The notes under the pieces: model-generated | Databases searched by the model: none | Seen by the model: the letters and a program-made list of their open reading frames with translations, nothing else | Told to the model about the DNA's origin: nothing | Position numbers and translations under genes: made by a program | Source: an uncultured Marvinbryantia sp. | GTDB taxonomy: Bacteria; Bacillota; Clostridia; Lachnospirales; Lachnospiraceae | DNA length: 51,720 bases | Reading direction: 5' to 3' | Assembly (NCBI RefSeq): GCF_905201705.1 | Contig: NZ_CAJKOX010000034.1 | Coordinates: 1 to 51,720 of the forward strand | Part shown: in pieces, positions 34,401 to 42,987 of the stretch | Layout: each line of letters opens with the position of its first letter | Numbering within the stretch: position 1 is the first letter of the stretch

Positions 34401-35174
34401 TCAGATGATGATACAGATAAATCCGCCGCTGTTTTCATTGACGATCCGCTGCATAACCTGCTGCAGCTTCTGTCTGCCCTCATCCGTGATCTGCGAGAGC
34501 TTCTGGCGGATCCCGTCCTCCGTCATCTGTTCGATAGACTTCCCGAAAATATTCGTCTCCCAGATGCCCTCGCCGTTCTGCGACGATTCCTTAATGTAAG
34601 CGATCAGATCCTCCGCCTGCTGCTCGCTGCCGACGATCGGCGAGATCTCCGTCTCGATTTCCGCACGGATCAGATGAATGGACGGACTGACTGCTCTGAG
34701 CTTCACACCGAATTTTCCGCCCTGGCGGATAAGGACCGGCTCCTCCATACGGATCTCGCTCTGGCGCGGCGTAATCACGCCGTATCCTGTGCTGCGCACC
34801 GACGCAAGCGCCTCCTGTGCCTGCTCATATTCGGTTTTCAGTGCTGACAGCTCCCTCACCATGGCAATAAGCTGATACTCTCCTTCGATCTCCACTCCCG
34901 CAAGGTCGCTGAGCATCCGGTAATACCAGGCGTCATCCACATCCACACGGATCTGCGCGCTGCCTTCCTCCTCTCCATTGCCACGGATATCCGCCTTTTC
35001 CACGAACTCCAATGCACGCAGCTTCGCTATTCCTTCCGTACCCAATGTCTCCTCCGAAGCCTTTTCCTGCATCAGATCTTTTGTGATATTGACAAGCCCT
35101 TCCTTCACCGGGTGCTCCGGCGGAAGCATTTCCACCCATTTGGGTATGTACAATTCTAATCGGTTCAGATTCAA
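34401..35174 (-). CDS. SpoIVA-like protein lacking the N-terminal ATPase domain
   Basis: 257 residues. The whole length matches the middle and C-terminal part of SpoIVA: LYIPKWVEMLPPEHPVKEGL, RLVDVDDAWYY-like QIRVDVDDAWYYRMLSDLAG, TGYGVITPRQSEIRMEEPVL, HLIRAEIETEISPIVGSEQQ and the terminal ENSGGFICIII. SpoIVA is ~490 residues and its first ~240 hold the Walker motifs; none of that is here. The start is a TTG at 35174 behind AAGGGGG, and a sigma-E-like promoter at 35203-35232 sits directly upstream. It therefore looks expressed as a short protein in the mother cell, not just a broken gene. SpoIVA builds the basement layer of the spore coat. Confidence 0.85.
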   Translation of the reverse strand: MNLNRLELYIPKWVEMLPPEHPVKEGLVNITKDLMQEKASEETLGTEGIAKLRALEFVEKADIRGNGEEEGSAQIRVDVDDAWYYRMLSDLAGVEIEGEYQLIAMVRELSALKTEYEQAQEALASVRSTGYGVITPRQSEIRMEEPVLIRQGGKFGVKLRAVSPSIHLIRAEIETEISPIVGSEQQAEDLIAYIKESSQNGEGIWETNIFGKSIEQMTEDGIRQKLSQITDEGRQKLQQVMQRIVNENSGGFICIII

Positions 35175-35202
35175 AAAAATACCCCCTTACCTGTACTGTT
35201 CC

Positions 35203-35232
35203 AGTATATGTAAGGGAGTATAAAACTATGAC
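35203..35232 (-). promoter_or_regulatory. sigma-E-like promoter for SpoIVA-like gene
   Basis: Minus strand GTCATAGT (35232-35225), 14-base spacer, CATATACT (35210-35203), close to the sigma-E consensus (GTCATATT and CATACACT as I know it). It starts three bases after the cysK stop and ~30 bases before the TTG start. Confidence 0.65.
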
Positions 35233-35235
35233 AAA

Positions 35236-36171
35236 TCAGCCTTCCACAAAAAGCGGCGTGGAATAATAACGGTCTCCGGAATCCGGGAGAAGCGCAACGA
35301 TCGTCTTTCCTTTATTTTCCGGGCGCTTTGCAAGCAGCAGCGCCGCATGAAGTGCTGCCCCGGAGGAGATGCCCGTAAGAACGCCCTCGGTTCTGCCAAG
35401 CTCCTTCGCCGCTGCGAAGGCGTCCTCATTTTCTACCCTGATAATCTCATCGTAAACAGAGGTGTTCAGCACCTCCGGAACAAATCCGGCTCCAATGCCC
35501 TGGATCTTGTGCGCTCCGCTCCTGCCCTCGGAAAGCACCGGGGAAGTAGCAGGCTCCACGGCAACCACCTTTACCTGCGGATTTTTGCTCTTTAAATATT
35601 CGCCGACGCCTGTGATCGTGCCGCCTGTGCCGACACCTGCCACAAAGATATCTACCGTGCCGTTCGTGTCTTCCCAGATTTCCGGACCTGTGGTCTCCCG
35701 GTGCATTTTCGGATTCGCCGGGTTCACAAACTGTCCCGGAATAAAACTGTTCTCAATCTCTCCTGCCAGCTCCTCTGCTTTCGCAATGGCGCCCTTCATG
35801 CCCTTTGCGCCCTCTGTAAGCACAATTTCCGCCCCGTAGGCTTTGAGGATATTCCTGCGCTCCACGCTCATCGTCTCCGGCATGGTGAGGATGATGCGGT
35901 ATCCCTTTACTGCTGCGATCGCCGCAAGACCGATGCCGGTGTTGCCGGAGGTCGGCTCGATAATTACCGCGCCGGGCTTCAGCTTTCCTTCCGCCTCCGC
36001 CGTCTCTATCATCGCCTTTGCCACACGATCCTTCACGCTGCCGGCCGGATTAAGGTATTCCAACTTCACAAGAAGGCGCGCCTCCAGATGATGCTTTTTC
36101 TCTAAATTTTCCGCCTCTACAAGCGGTGTACCGCCGATCAGCTCCAGTGTGCCGTGATAAATTTTCCCCAT
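35236..36171 (-). CDS. cysK: Cysteine synthase A
   Basis: 311 residues. The PLP Lys lies in LNPAGSVKDRVAKAMIETAE, the substrate loop in IEPTSGNTGIGLAAIAAVKG, and the PLP phosphate loop in VAGVGTGGTITGVGEYLKSK. It makes cysteine from O-acetylserine and sulfide. It is monocistronic behind a promoter at 36232-36259; no riboswitch or T-box is visible in the ~60-base leader. Confidence 0.95.
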   Translation of the reverse strand: MGKIYHGTLELIGGTPLVEAENLEKKHHLEARLLVKLEYLNPAGSVKDRVAKAMIETAEAEGKLKPGAVIIEPTSGNTGIGLAAIAAVKGYRIILTMPETMSVERRNILKAYGAEIVLTEGAKGMKGAIAKAEELAGEIENSFIPGQFVNPANPKMHRETTGPEIWEDTNGTVDIFVAGVGTGGTITGVGEYLKSKNPQVKVVAVEPATSPVLSEGRSGAHKIQGIGAGFVPEVLNTSVYDEIIRVENEDAFAAAKELGRTEGVLTGISSGAALHAALLLAKRPENKGKTIVALLPDSGDRYYSTPLFVEG

Positions 36172-36231
36172 GATCTTTTCCTCGCTTTCTTTTCCTATAT
36201 TTCCTACCTGTTAAGTATGGTATTTATTCTT

Positions 36232-36259
36232 AGTTTACCATATATTCTCTATTTGTCAA
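36232..36259 (-). promoter_or_regulatory. sigma-A promoter for cysK
   Basis: Minus strand TTGACA (36259-36254), 16-base spacer, TAAACT (36237-36232). The -35 overlaps the stop region of the phosphoesterase gene. Confidence 0.75.
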
Positions 36260-37175
36260 CCTCTTTTTTTCCGGTCACTGTAAGAAGCTCCACCGCCCCG
36301 GTAAATGCCGGATCTGCGACCCGTTCATGTACCGTTTCCGTCAGATACCCCTCCCAGGAAAAGTGCAGGTGTCCGCACAGCACCTCCGCCACAGGACTGT
36401 CCTTGGCATAGACCAGTTCCAGGAATTGCTGCGTTGTCTCATTCGGCTCATAAAACGTATCCTCTCCCCACACAAGCGCCCTGTCCTGCCACACTTCCTT
36501 TGATTTTTGGTTCAGCTCGTCATCTATCCGCGATTCCAGAGGAACATGGAGCATCAAAATAACCGGCTTTCCCATTGAGAACAGTGTCTTTACCTTTTTC
36601 AGAGTCTTTTTGGAAATCTGGCTGGTGTTATTATCAACGCCTACCAGCAGCACTTCTCCGAGATCCATTGATACAACATTCTCCGCTCCGTCCAGTTCTT
36701 TGTGCAGCGCCTTTGCCTGCTTCTTATCCATGGTGGTGTACCAGACGCCGTAATCATGGTCCGCCCGCACATACATCCACGGTGTTTCCAGCTTCTCAAG
36801 TCCCTCCTGCAGACAGGCGAGCGTTCCGTCTGATGCAAAATCAACCATATCTCCTGCAAGCAGGATCGCATCCGCTCCAAGCCCATCGAGCATTCCAGCC
36901 ATCTCAGACCACATATCTGCGGAATCCGTTCCGTCCGCACTCTGAAACAGCTCCTTTCTCTGTGCGACCGTCTCATACTCTTCTTCGGGCACGTCGCCGC
37001 TCTCCTCCACAATATGCATATCCGCAAGAAATGCCAGACGGTATTCCTCTGTCAGCCCCGGAATATAAATGGTGTCCTCTTTTACCGCAACCTTTGATGT
37101 TGCCTGACATCCGGACACACACAGCAGCGGCAGCAGGGCCGCGGCAATCCCTATCATCCATTTTCTGTTTCTCAT
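36249..37175 (-). CDS. Lipoprotein metallophosphoesterase
   Basis: 308 residues from MRNRKWMIGIAAALLPLLCV; AAGGAGAAGGCT precedes this ATG. A lipobox (LLCVSGC, Cys near residue 23) predicts lipid attachment outside the membrane. Calcineurin-like motifs are LAFLADMHI (DxH), LLAGDMVDFAS (GDxxD), RADHDYGVWY (GNHD position, here ADHD), LMLHVPLE and VLCGHLHFSW (GHxH). The Asn of GNHD is replaced by Asp, which may alter metal binding. The substrate is unknown. It sits between mgtE and cysK. Confidence 0.85.
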   Translation of the reverse strand: MRNRKWMIGIAAALLPLLCVSGCQATSKVAVKEDTIYIPGLTEEYRLAFLADMHIVEESGDVPEEEYETVAQRKELFQSADGTDSADMWSEMAGMLDGLGADAILLAGDMVDFASDGTLACLQEGLEKLETPWMYVRADHDYGVWYTTMDKKQAKALHKELDGAENVVSMDLGEVLLVGVDNNTSQISKKTLKKVKTLFSMGKPVILMLHVPLESRIDDELNQKSKEVWQDRALVWGEDTFYEPNETTQQFLELVYAKDSPVAEVLCGHLHFSWEGYLTETVHERVADPAFTGAVELLTVTGKKEVDK

Positions 37176-37227
37176 AGCCTTCTCCTTAAGCAAACTTCCG
37201 TGCAAGACGGGTTAATATTAATGAAAA

Positions 37228-37253
37228 CTGCCGCAATTTTATAATTGCGGCAG
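37228..37253 (-). terminator. Terminator overlapping the mgtE stop codon
   Basis: CTGCCGCAATT (37228-37238) pairs perfectly with AATTGCGGCAG (37243-37253) around TTAT. The minus strand continues TTTTCATT. The mgtE stop codon lies in the loop. Confidence 0.75.
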
Positions 37254-38573
37254 CAATGCAGTTGCAATACTGAAAAATACCAGGATGGAACAGGTGTCCA
37301 CCAGTGTGGAAATAATCGGCGCCGACACGATCGCCGGGTCGATGTTTACTTTTTTTGCCAGCAGCGGCAGAACACAGCCGATCAGCTTGGAGATGATGAT
37401 CGTCACGATCAGCGAACAGCCCACAACAACGGCGATAAGCGGGTCCCTGTACATGATCAGGATCCGGATGCCGTTCGCCACTGCCAGAATGACGCCGACC
37501 ACGATCGAGACGCGGAATTCCTTGAACATCGCCCGAAAGATATCATTAAAGTGAATCTCATCCAGCGCAATGCCGCGGATGATCAGCGCAGAACTCTGGG
37601 AACCACAGTTTCCGCCGGTACCCATGAGCATCGGGATAAAGGAAACCAGAAGCGGAACCGCCTCAAACGCTTTCTCGTATTTTGTGATCAGAATGCCCGT
37701 CACCGTGGAGGAAAGCATCAGAAACAAAAGCCACAGTACACGGTTTTTCGCGTGCTGGAAAACCGACGTATCAAAATAGGATTCCTCGGACGGATTGACC
37801 GCCGCCATTTTGCTGATATCCTCTGTCGCCTCGTCAACCATGACGTCGATCGCGTCGTCGACGGTGACGATGCCGACCATCAGATTGTCCGCGTCAACGA
37901 CCGGCAGCGCCAGCAGGTCGTACTTGCGGAACAGCCGCACAACCTCCTCCTGGTCGGTATGCGTGGTGACAGACTTGATCTCCGTCTCCATGATCTCTTC
38001 CATGGTGGTGTCGTCGTCCATGGTGAGCAGATCTTTCGCCGTCACAATGCCGACCAGCCTGCGATGCTCCAGAATATAGCAGGTGTAGATGGTTTCCTTG
38101 TGAATGCCGACGCGCTTGATGTGCGTGAGCGCCTGTGCAACCGTCGTGTGCTTGCGCAGATCGACGTATTCGGTTGTCATGATGCTGCCGGCACTGTCGT
38201 CCGGGTAATTCAGAAGCACGTTGATCTTATTTCTCTTTTCCGGTCCCACCGTCTCCAGGATACGTGTGACCAGATTCGCCGGAAGGTCCTCCAGAAGGTC
38301 TACGGTATCGTCCATAAACAATTCATCCAGAATCACCTTCAGCTCCCGCTCGGTGAACATCTCCACCAGATCGGATTGCTGGTTGCCATCCATATTTGCA
38401 AATACATCCGCCGCCTTATCCTTGGGGATCAGACGGAATGCGAGCACCAGCTCCTTATCTTCCAGTTCCGACAGAAGAACCGCAATGTCCACAGCGTTCA
38501 TGACGTTGAGGATGCTCCTCACCGCCTTGAATTCCCGCGCAGACAACAGCTCTTCGAAAATTTCTCTGTCCAT
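37239..38573 (-). CDS. mgtE: Magnesium transporter MgtE
   Basis: 444 residues. An N-terminal superhelical domain (residues ~1-130) is followed by two CBS domains (~130-255), where acidic residues bind regulatory Mg, and five membrane helices. The pore region shows PLLVSFIPMLMGTGGNCGSQ and SALIIRGIALDEI, typical of MgtE. It moves Mg2+ down its gradient and closes when cytosolic Mg is high. The 120-base gap to trpS contains no M-box that I can recognise. Confidence 0.95.
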   Translation of the reverse strand: MDREIFEELLSAREFKAVRSILNVMNAVDIAVLLSELEDKELVLAFRLIPKDKAADVFANMDGNQQSDLVEMFTERELKVILDELFMDDTVDLLEDLPANLVTRILETVGPEKRNKINVLLNYPDDSAGSIMTTEYVDLRKHTTVAQALTHIKRVGIHKETIYTCYILEHRRLVGIVTAKDLLTMDDDTTMEEIMETEIKSVTTHTDQEEVVRLFRKYDLLALPVVDADNLMVGIVTVDDAIDVMVDEATEDISKMAAVNPSEESYFDTSVFQHAKNRVLWLLFLMLSSTVTGILITKYEKAFEAVPLLVSFIPMLMGTGGNCGSQSSALIIRGIALDEIHFNDIFRAMFKEFRVSIVVGVILAVANGIRILIMYRDPLIAVVVGCSLIVTIIISKLIGCVLPLLAKKVNIDPAIVSAPIISTLVDTCSILVFFSIATALLPQL

Positions 38574-38692
38574 AGCTATTCTCCCTTCTCATTATGAAAT
38601 TGCACGATCGACCTTCCAAAGAGGGGTAACTGCCGCCTGAGTCCATTGCGTTCACCTGCCTTTCCTTTTCTCCTGATAAAGTATTTTCGCCC

Positions 38693-39697
38693 TTAGCGGA
38701 TGCGGTCCGGGAAACCGACCTTTCTCTGTACCTTGCGCAGCGTCTTGTTTGCAAAATACGACGCCTTTTCCGCATTGTTTTTGATGATGCCGTCGATGTA
38801 CGCCTTATCCTTTTCAAGACGCGCCACCTCCGCCTGCAGCGGGGAAAGCTGTGCTGCCACCGCCTCGCCGACCGCCATCTTCAGCTCGCCGTAGCCCTTG
38901 CCGTCGAATTCGCTCTCAACCTCGGAGGGCGTCTTTCCGGTGCATGCGCAATAAATATCAATGAGATTCTTCACACCCGGCTGCTCGTCACGGTAGCGGA
39001 TGCAGCCCTCGGAATCGGTGACTGCGCGCTTACACTTGCGGATGATAGTATCCGTATCGTCCATCAGATAGATGCTGCCGTTCGGGTTTTCGTCCGACTT
39101 TGACATCTTCTTCTCCGGGTTCTGCAGGCTCATGATCTTCGCGCCCGCCTTGCCGATGTACGGCTCCGGGATGGTAAAGGTGTCGCCGTAAATGCTGTTG
39201 AAGCGCTGCGCGATATCGCGTGTGATCTCCAGATGCTGCTTCTGGTCGATGCCCACCGGGACCACGTCCGCCTGAAACAGCAGGATATCCGCCGCCATCA
39301 GCACCGGATATGTGAACAATCCGGCGTTAATATTGTCCGCGTGTTTCGCCGCCTTATCCTTGAACTGCGTCATGCGGTTCAGCTCGCCCATATAGGTGTA
39401 GCAGTTTAAGATCCAGGCAAGCTCCGCGTGCCCCGAAACATGCGACTGGTAGTAAATGCAGTTTTTCTCCGGGTCCAGCCCTGCAGCGATATATAAGGTG
39501 AGCAGCGCGCGCGCACGTTTGCGCAGTGTCGCCGGATCCTGCCGCACCGTGATGGAATGCTCATCCACCACGCAGTAGAAGCACTCATATTCGTCACTCA
39601 GTGCCACCCAGTTTTTCAGCGCGCCGAGATAATTTCCCAATGTAAGATTTCCGGTTGCCTGCATTCCGCTGAACAACACTTTTTTATCATTAATCAT
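38693..39697 (-). CDS. trpS: Tryptophanyl-tRNA synthetase
   Basis: 334 residues from MINDKKVLFSGMQATGNLTL. The class I signatures are TGNLTLGNYLG (HIGH equivalent) and KKMSKSDENP (KMSKS). The frame extends to 39793 but the added residues lie across the promoter. It charges tRNA-Trp. Its promoter is at 39765-39793; the leader is only ~60 bases, too short for a T-box. Confidence 0.96.
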   Translation of the reverse strand: MINDKKVLFSGMQATGNLTLGNYLGALKNWVALSDEYECFYCVVDEHSITVRQDPATLRKRARALLTLYIAAGLDPEKNCIYYQSHVSGHAELAWILNCYTYMGELNRMTQFKDKAAKHADNINAGLFTYPVLMAADILLFQADVVPVGIDQKQHLEITRDIAQRFNSIYGDTFTIPEPYIGKAGAKIMSLQNPEKKMSKSDENPNGSIYLMDDTDTIIRKCKRAVTDSEGCIRYRDEQPGVKNLIDIYCACTGKTPSEVESEFDGKGYGELKMAVGEAVAAQLSPLQAEVARLEKDKAYIDGIIKNNAEKASYFANKTLRKVQRKVGFPDRIR

Positions 39698-39764
39698 AAT
39701 TATGCCGCCTTCCTTCGTGTTCGCAGCCGTCCGTTTCTCCCACCGCTGCGATATTTTCTTCCAT

Positions 39765-39793
39765 AGTTTATCATCTGAATATCGGAAAGTCAA
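39765..39793 (-). promoter_or_regulatory. sigma-A promoter for trpS
   Basis: Minus strand TTGACT (39793-39788), 17-base spacer, TAAACT (39770-39765). The -35 is back to back with that of luxS, within the palindrome GTCAATcATTGAC. Confidence 0.8.
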
Positions 39794-39796
39794 TCA

Positions 39797-39825
39797 TTGA
39801 CATTTACTCCTGTATCGTCCATACT
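39797..39825 (+). promoter_or_regulatory. sigma-A promoter for luxS
   Basis: TTGACA (39797-39802), 17-base spacer, CATACT (39820-39825), 31 bases before the luxS ATG. Confidence 0.8.
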
Positions 39826-39856
39826 AAAAGCAAAACGAACGCAAAGGAGAATTTTC

Positions 39857-40333
39857 ATGGAAAAAATTGCAAGCTTTATGGTTGACCATATCAAACTGCA
39901 GCCAGGTCTTTACGTGTCGCGAAAAGATACCTTCGGCGATACCGTCATCACGACCTTCGACATCCGCATGACCTCCCCAAACGAGGAACCGGTCATGAAT
40001 ACGGCGGAGGTGCACACGCTGGAGCATCTCGGCGCCACCTATCTGCGCAGCGATAAAGAATTCGGTTCAAAGATCGTCTATTTCGGACCGATGGGCTGCC
40101 GCACGGGCTGCTACCTTCTGCTTGCCGGAGATTATGATTCCGTCGATATCGTACCGCTGATCACCGGCATGTTTACCTTCATCCGCGATTTCCGCGGAGA
40201 GATACCGGGCGCCGAAGCAAAAGACTGCGGCAACTATCTCGACCACAATCTCGCTATGGCAAACTATGTGGCGGACCGCTACTTAAAGGTTCTTGAGAAC
40301 ATCACACCGGACCGCCTGGTATATCCCGTCTGA
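39857..40333 (+). CDS. luxS: S-ribosylhomocysteine lyase
   Basis: 158 residues from MEKIASFMVDHIKLQPGLYV; AAAGGAG precedes this ATG at good spacing. The metal site HTLEHLGATYLR and the catalytic Cys in GPMGCRTGCYLLL are intact. It cleaves S-ribosylhomocysteine to homocysteine and DPD, the AI-2 precursor. It is monocistronic and divergent from trpS, with a hairpin and T-run just after the stop. Confidence 0.96.
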   Translation: MEKIASFMVDHIKLQPGLYVSRKDTFGDTVITTFDIRMTSPNEEPVMNTAEVHTLEHLGATYLRSDKEFGSKIVYFGPMGCRTGCYLLLAGDYDSVDIVPLITGMFTFIRDFRGEIPGAEAKDCGNYLDHNLAMANYVADRYLKVLENITPDRLVYPV

Positions 40334-40340
40334 ATCCCGT

Positions 40341-40369
40341 CCGGGCGCTTTTTGCGTCCGGCATTTTTT
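40341..40369 (+). terminator. Intrinsic terminator of luxS
   Basis: CCGGGCGC (40341-40348), TTTTT loop, GCGTCCGG (40354-40361), one G-U pair, then CA and six T. The T-run overlaps the stop codon of the convergent gene at 40368. Confidence 0.78.
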
Positions 40370-40985
40370 ATGGCTTATCGTATCCTTTGATGACGGAGAC
40401 TGCCGCCGCTTTTTTCCTCTGCATCCTGCGCAACAGGCGCCGGATACGCTTCGGCTTACCAAGATACACATTGCGCACATAGGAAAAGCAGGCATTCTCT
40501 CCGTATTTGTCCAGAATCCGCAGCAGATGCTCCAGCTCCTGCTGCGTTTTCGGATGCATCATATAGTGGCTCTTTCCTTTCAGAAAATACGCCAGCGGGT
40601 CGTGCTGCGTGTAGGTGCCCCGGTTGTAGATCTTCGACGCCGCAACGCGGTCCGCGAGCATCTCCGCCACATAGCGCCGCGGCATCCGCATTCCAGCCAT
40701 CGCGTGATCCTTATCCTCCAGACTGTAGTCGATCCAGTATTCAAAGTGGTGCTTGTTTCTGCCCTTGTGGTGCAGCCACGCCGCCGAATAGCCCTTATCC
40801 TCGCGCTCAGCATTGTTCGGGCTGCGCGTTCCCTGGTAATATTTTGCTCCGACAAGAAATTCCGACGGCATGTATTTTGACAGATCATGCGTCAGCCCCT
40901 GCCAGTATAGTCCGATTTTAAAGCAATGCTGCATCACCAGGAGCTTGTGCCCGGTGATGGTACAAAAATGTCCGATTGGATTCAT
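40368..40985 (-). CDS. DUF5662-family protein
   Basis: 205 residues. Conserved-looking His/Asp positions (LTHDLSKYMPSEFLVGAKYY, AWLHHKGRNKHHFEYWIDYS) resemble a metal-binding or HD-like helical fold. The C-terminus is very basic (KPKRIRRLLRRMQRKKAA) and may bind nucleic acid. I recall such proteins annotated DUF5662 with no known function. It begins 1 base before the stop of the GH13 homologue upstream, so the two are probably cotranscribed. Confidence 0.75.
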   Translation of the reverse strand: MNPIGHFCTITGHKLLVMQHCFKIGLYWQGLTHDLSKYMPSEFLVGAKYYQGTRSPNNAEREDKGYSAAWLHHKGRNKHHFEYWIDYSLEDKDHAMAGMRMPRRYVAEMLADRVAASKIYNRGTYTQHDPLAYFLKGKSHYMMHPKTQQELEHLLRILDKYGENACFSYVRNVYLGKPKRIRRLLRRMQRKKAAAVSVIKGYDKP

Positions 40986-40986
40986 G

Positions 40987-42822
40987 TTACTTTATTCCCT
41001 TCTTTCCGATTAAAACAACGACCGTTCTCTCCGGAACCTCTTTTATCCGCACCTTTGCGCCAAGCATTTCCGGCTCCGCCGGGAAAGCGTCCTCTCTGCC
41101 GGTATCGATGGCAATATGCCACGCATAGCCCTTCGGGAGCGACGGCAGTGCAAATTCCTGCGGCAGCGGATTGAAATTGTATGCGATGTACAGATAATCC
41201 TCCTCACCGGCGTAAGCGCCGCACAGCAGCACGCCGAGCTGCCTGCTGTTGTAGGCAAAGTCGCCGTACCAGGCACGGCTGCTGTGATACGACATGTCCG
41301 GATATCCACAAGATTTATAATCCGACATCTGCGGCTCCTTCGTCAGATGCAATATCTTATGCTCCTTTCGGAAGGCGATCGCTTTTTTCACAAATTCCGT
41401 CAGCTGCGTGTTTTTCTGGTACGCGCTCCAATCCACCCAGGAAACGGGGCTGTCCAGACAGTAGGGGTTATTATTGCCGCTCTGCGAATTGCCGAATTCA
41501 TCACCCGCGAGCAGCATCGGCGTGCCCTGTGAGAGCAGCATCAGCAGAAAGGCATTGCGCACCTGCTTCCTTCGCAGCGCGCTGACAGCCTTCTTTTTGC
41601 ACTGCCCCTCCGCACCGCAGTTCCAACTGAAATTGTAGGCGGAGCCATCGGTATTCTGCTCGCCGTTCTCCTCATTATGCTTGTTATCGTAGCTCACCAG
41701 ATCCTGCAGCGTAAAGCCGTCGTGGTTCGTCATATAATTGATGATGCCAAACTCCGCAGCATTCCGCCGTCCGCGCCAGGCTGCCGTTTCCAGCACACCC
41801 TCATCGCCCTTTAAGAGACGGCGCATGTCCACCAGAAATCCGTCATTGCATTCCGCAAAGCTGCGCGTGCCATCCCCGCGGCCGTTCCACCAGCCGGAAA
41901 TATTTCCTGCGAGCAGCTTCGTGCCCGCAAGCAGCGGATCTCCCGCAAGATGACGGCAGATTTCTTCATTTCCCATAATATGAAAGCCATCGATGTGGTA
42001 TTCCCGCACCCAGAATGTCAGACAATCAAGCGCCGTCCGCACCGGAATCTCCCATGTAAAGTATATATCCAGCAATACCTCGATGCCATTTTCATGAAAT
42101 GCACGCACGCAGTCCTTAAGCTCCCGCACGGGATCCGGGGTTGCCGCATAGGAACGCCGGGGCGCAAAATAGTTTCCCGCTCCATAGCCCCAGTAATTCT
42201 TCTTTCCAGGCAGCGCCTGCAGCGCCGGACGCCCTTTTTTCACGACCGGCAGCGGCGACGGCTCGTAAACGGGCATCAGCTTTACCTGATTGACGCCAAG
42301 CTCCTTCAGGTAGGGGATTTTTTCCTGCAATCCCTTAAAGGTGCCTTTCCACCTCACCTTCGAGCGCGAGTGCCTGGTGAAATTGCGCACGTGCAGGTGG
42401 TACATCACGGCGTCCTCCCAGGCGATATCCGGCTTTTTATCCGCCTTCCAGTCGTAATCGGCAAACGCCATTCCGCAGCGGACATCCGCCCAGCTCTCGG
42501 CATTCTCCTTCTGCGGACAGATGAGAGCCGCATAGGGATCGCCCGCGATCTCCCCGTCGACTCTGAACTGATACGTGCACTGTTTCCACGGCATTCCGAT
42601 GACCTTCATCGTGCGCAGTCCGCCGATCGCCGCTTCGTCGGGAAAAGGCTCCTCCTGCATAAGAGCGCCGCTCTTTTTGTCGTACAGCAGAAGGTCCGCC
42701 TTCTGTCCCTTTCCCGCGGCAACGGTAAACCGAATCCCATCTCTCTCCTTTACGGCGCCGGGTGTACAGAAAAGTGCCGCACTTTTCTCTACTGTCCATA
42801 CTTTCTGCCTGTTCTGCAACAT
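40987..42822 (-). CDS. GH13 isoamylase/GlgX homologue with lost catalytic residues
   Basis: 611 residues with the layout of a glycogen-debranching enzyme: an N-terminal CBM48-like domain (~30-100), a GH13 barrel and a C-terminal beta domain. The fold is clear (VNQVKLMPVYEP, YWGYGAGNYFAPRRSY, NEENGEQNTDGSAYNFSWNC, GTPMLLAGDEFGNSQSGNNN). In region II the usual GFRFD reads GFHIM (279-283), so the nucleophile Asp is gone. Region III reads KLLAGN with Gly306 for the acid Glu. Region I has Trp for its His. Region IV NHD (366-368) is kept. It is probably a non-catalytic glucan-binding protein or a regulator. Confidence 0.85.
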   Translation of the reverse strand: MLQNRQKVWTVEKSAALFCTPGAVKERDGIRFTVAAGKGQKADLLLYDKKSGALMQEEPFPDEAAIGGLRTMKVIGMPWKQCTYQFRVDGEIAGDPYAALICPQKENAESWADVRCGMAFADYDWKADKKPDIAWEDAVMYHLHVRNFTRHSRSKVRWKGTFKGLQEKIPYLKELGVNQVKLMPVYEPSPLPVVKKGRPALQALPGKKNYWGYGAGNYFAPRRSYAATPDPVRELKDCVRAFHENGIEVLLDIYFTWEIPVRTALDCLTFWVREYHIDGFHIMGNEEICRHLAGDPLLAGTKLLAGNISGWWNGRGDGTRSFAECNDGFLVDMRRLLKGDEGVLETAAWRGRRNAAEFGIINYMTNHDGFTLQDLVSYDNKHNEENGEQNTDGSAYNFSWNCGAEGQCKKKAVSALRRKQVRNAFLLMLLSQGTPMLLAGDEFGNSQSGNNNPYCLDSPVSWVDWSAYQKNTQLTEFVKKAIAFRKEHKILHLTKEPQMSDYKSCGYPDMSYHSSRAWYGDFAYNSRQLGVLLCGAYAGEEDYLYIAYNFNPLPQEFALPSLPKGYAWHIAIDTGREDAFPAEPEMLGAKVRIKEVPERTVVVLIGKKGIK

Positions 42823-42913
42823 TTTCTCATCCTTTCCGTAAGCATCTTTGAAACCAGTATAACATAATTCTCCCCGGTTTGTATAATACTTTTGAAATTT
42901 ACTTACTATTTAC

Positions 42914-42942
42914 TTGCATTTAGCGGAAGATTTTGCTAAAGT
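42914..42942 (+). promoter_or_regulatory. sigma-A promoter for DUF1292 gene
   Basis: TTGCAT (42914-42919), 17-base spacer, TAAAGT (42937-42942), 45 bases before the ATG at 42988. It is divergent from the GH13 gene. Confidence 0.7.
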
Positions 42943-42987
42943 GGTGGTAACCCCAACGGGGACAAAGAAAAAAGCGAGGTTAAACTT

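Noticed and set aside
37245..38597. 450-codon plus-strand frame opposite mgtE
   Set aside because: Shadow frame rich in Arg, His, Asp and Gln; mgtE is clearly the gene.
38574..38692. M-box riboswitch upstream of mgtE
   Set aside because: The gap is only ~120 bases and I could not match the conserved M-box core; the GGTGA-like piece alone is not enough.
39698..39796. T-box leader of trpS
   Set aside because: Only ~60 bases lie between promoter and start codon, with no T-box sequence or antiterminator.
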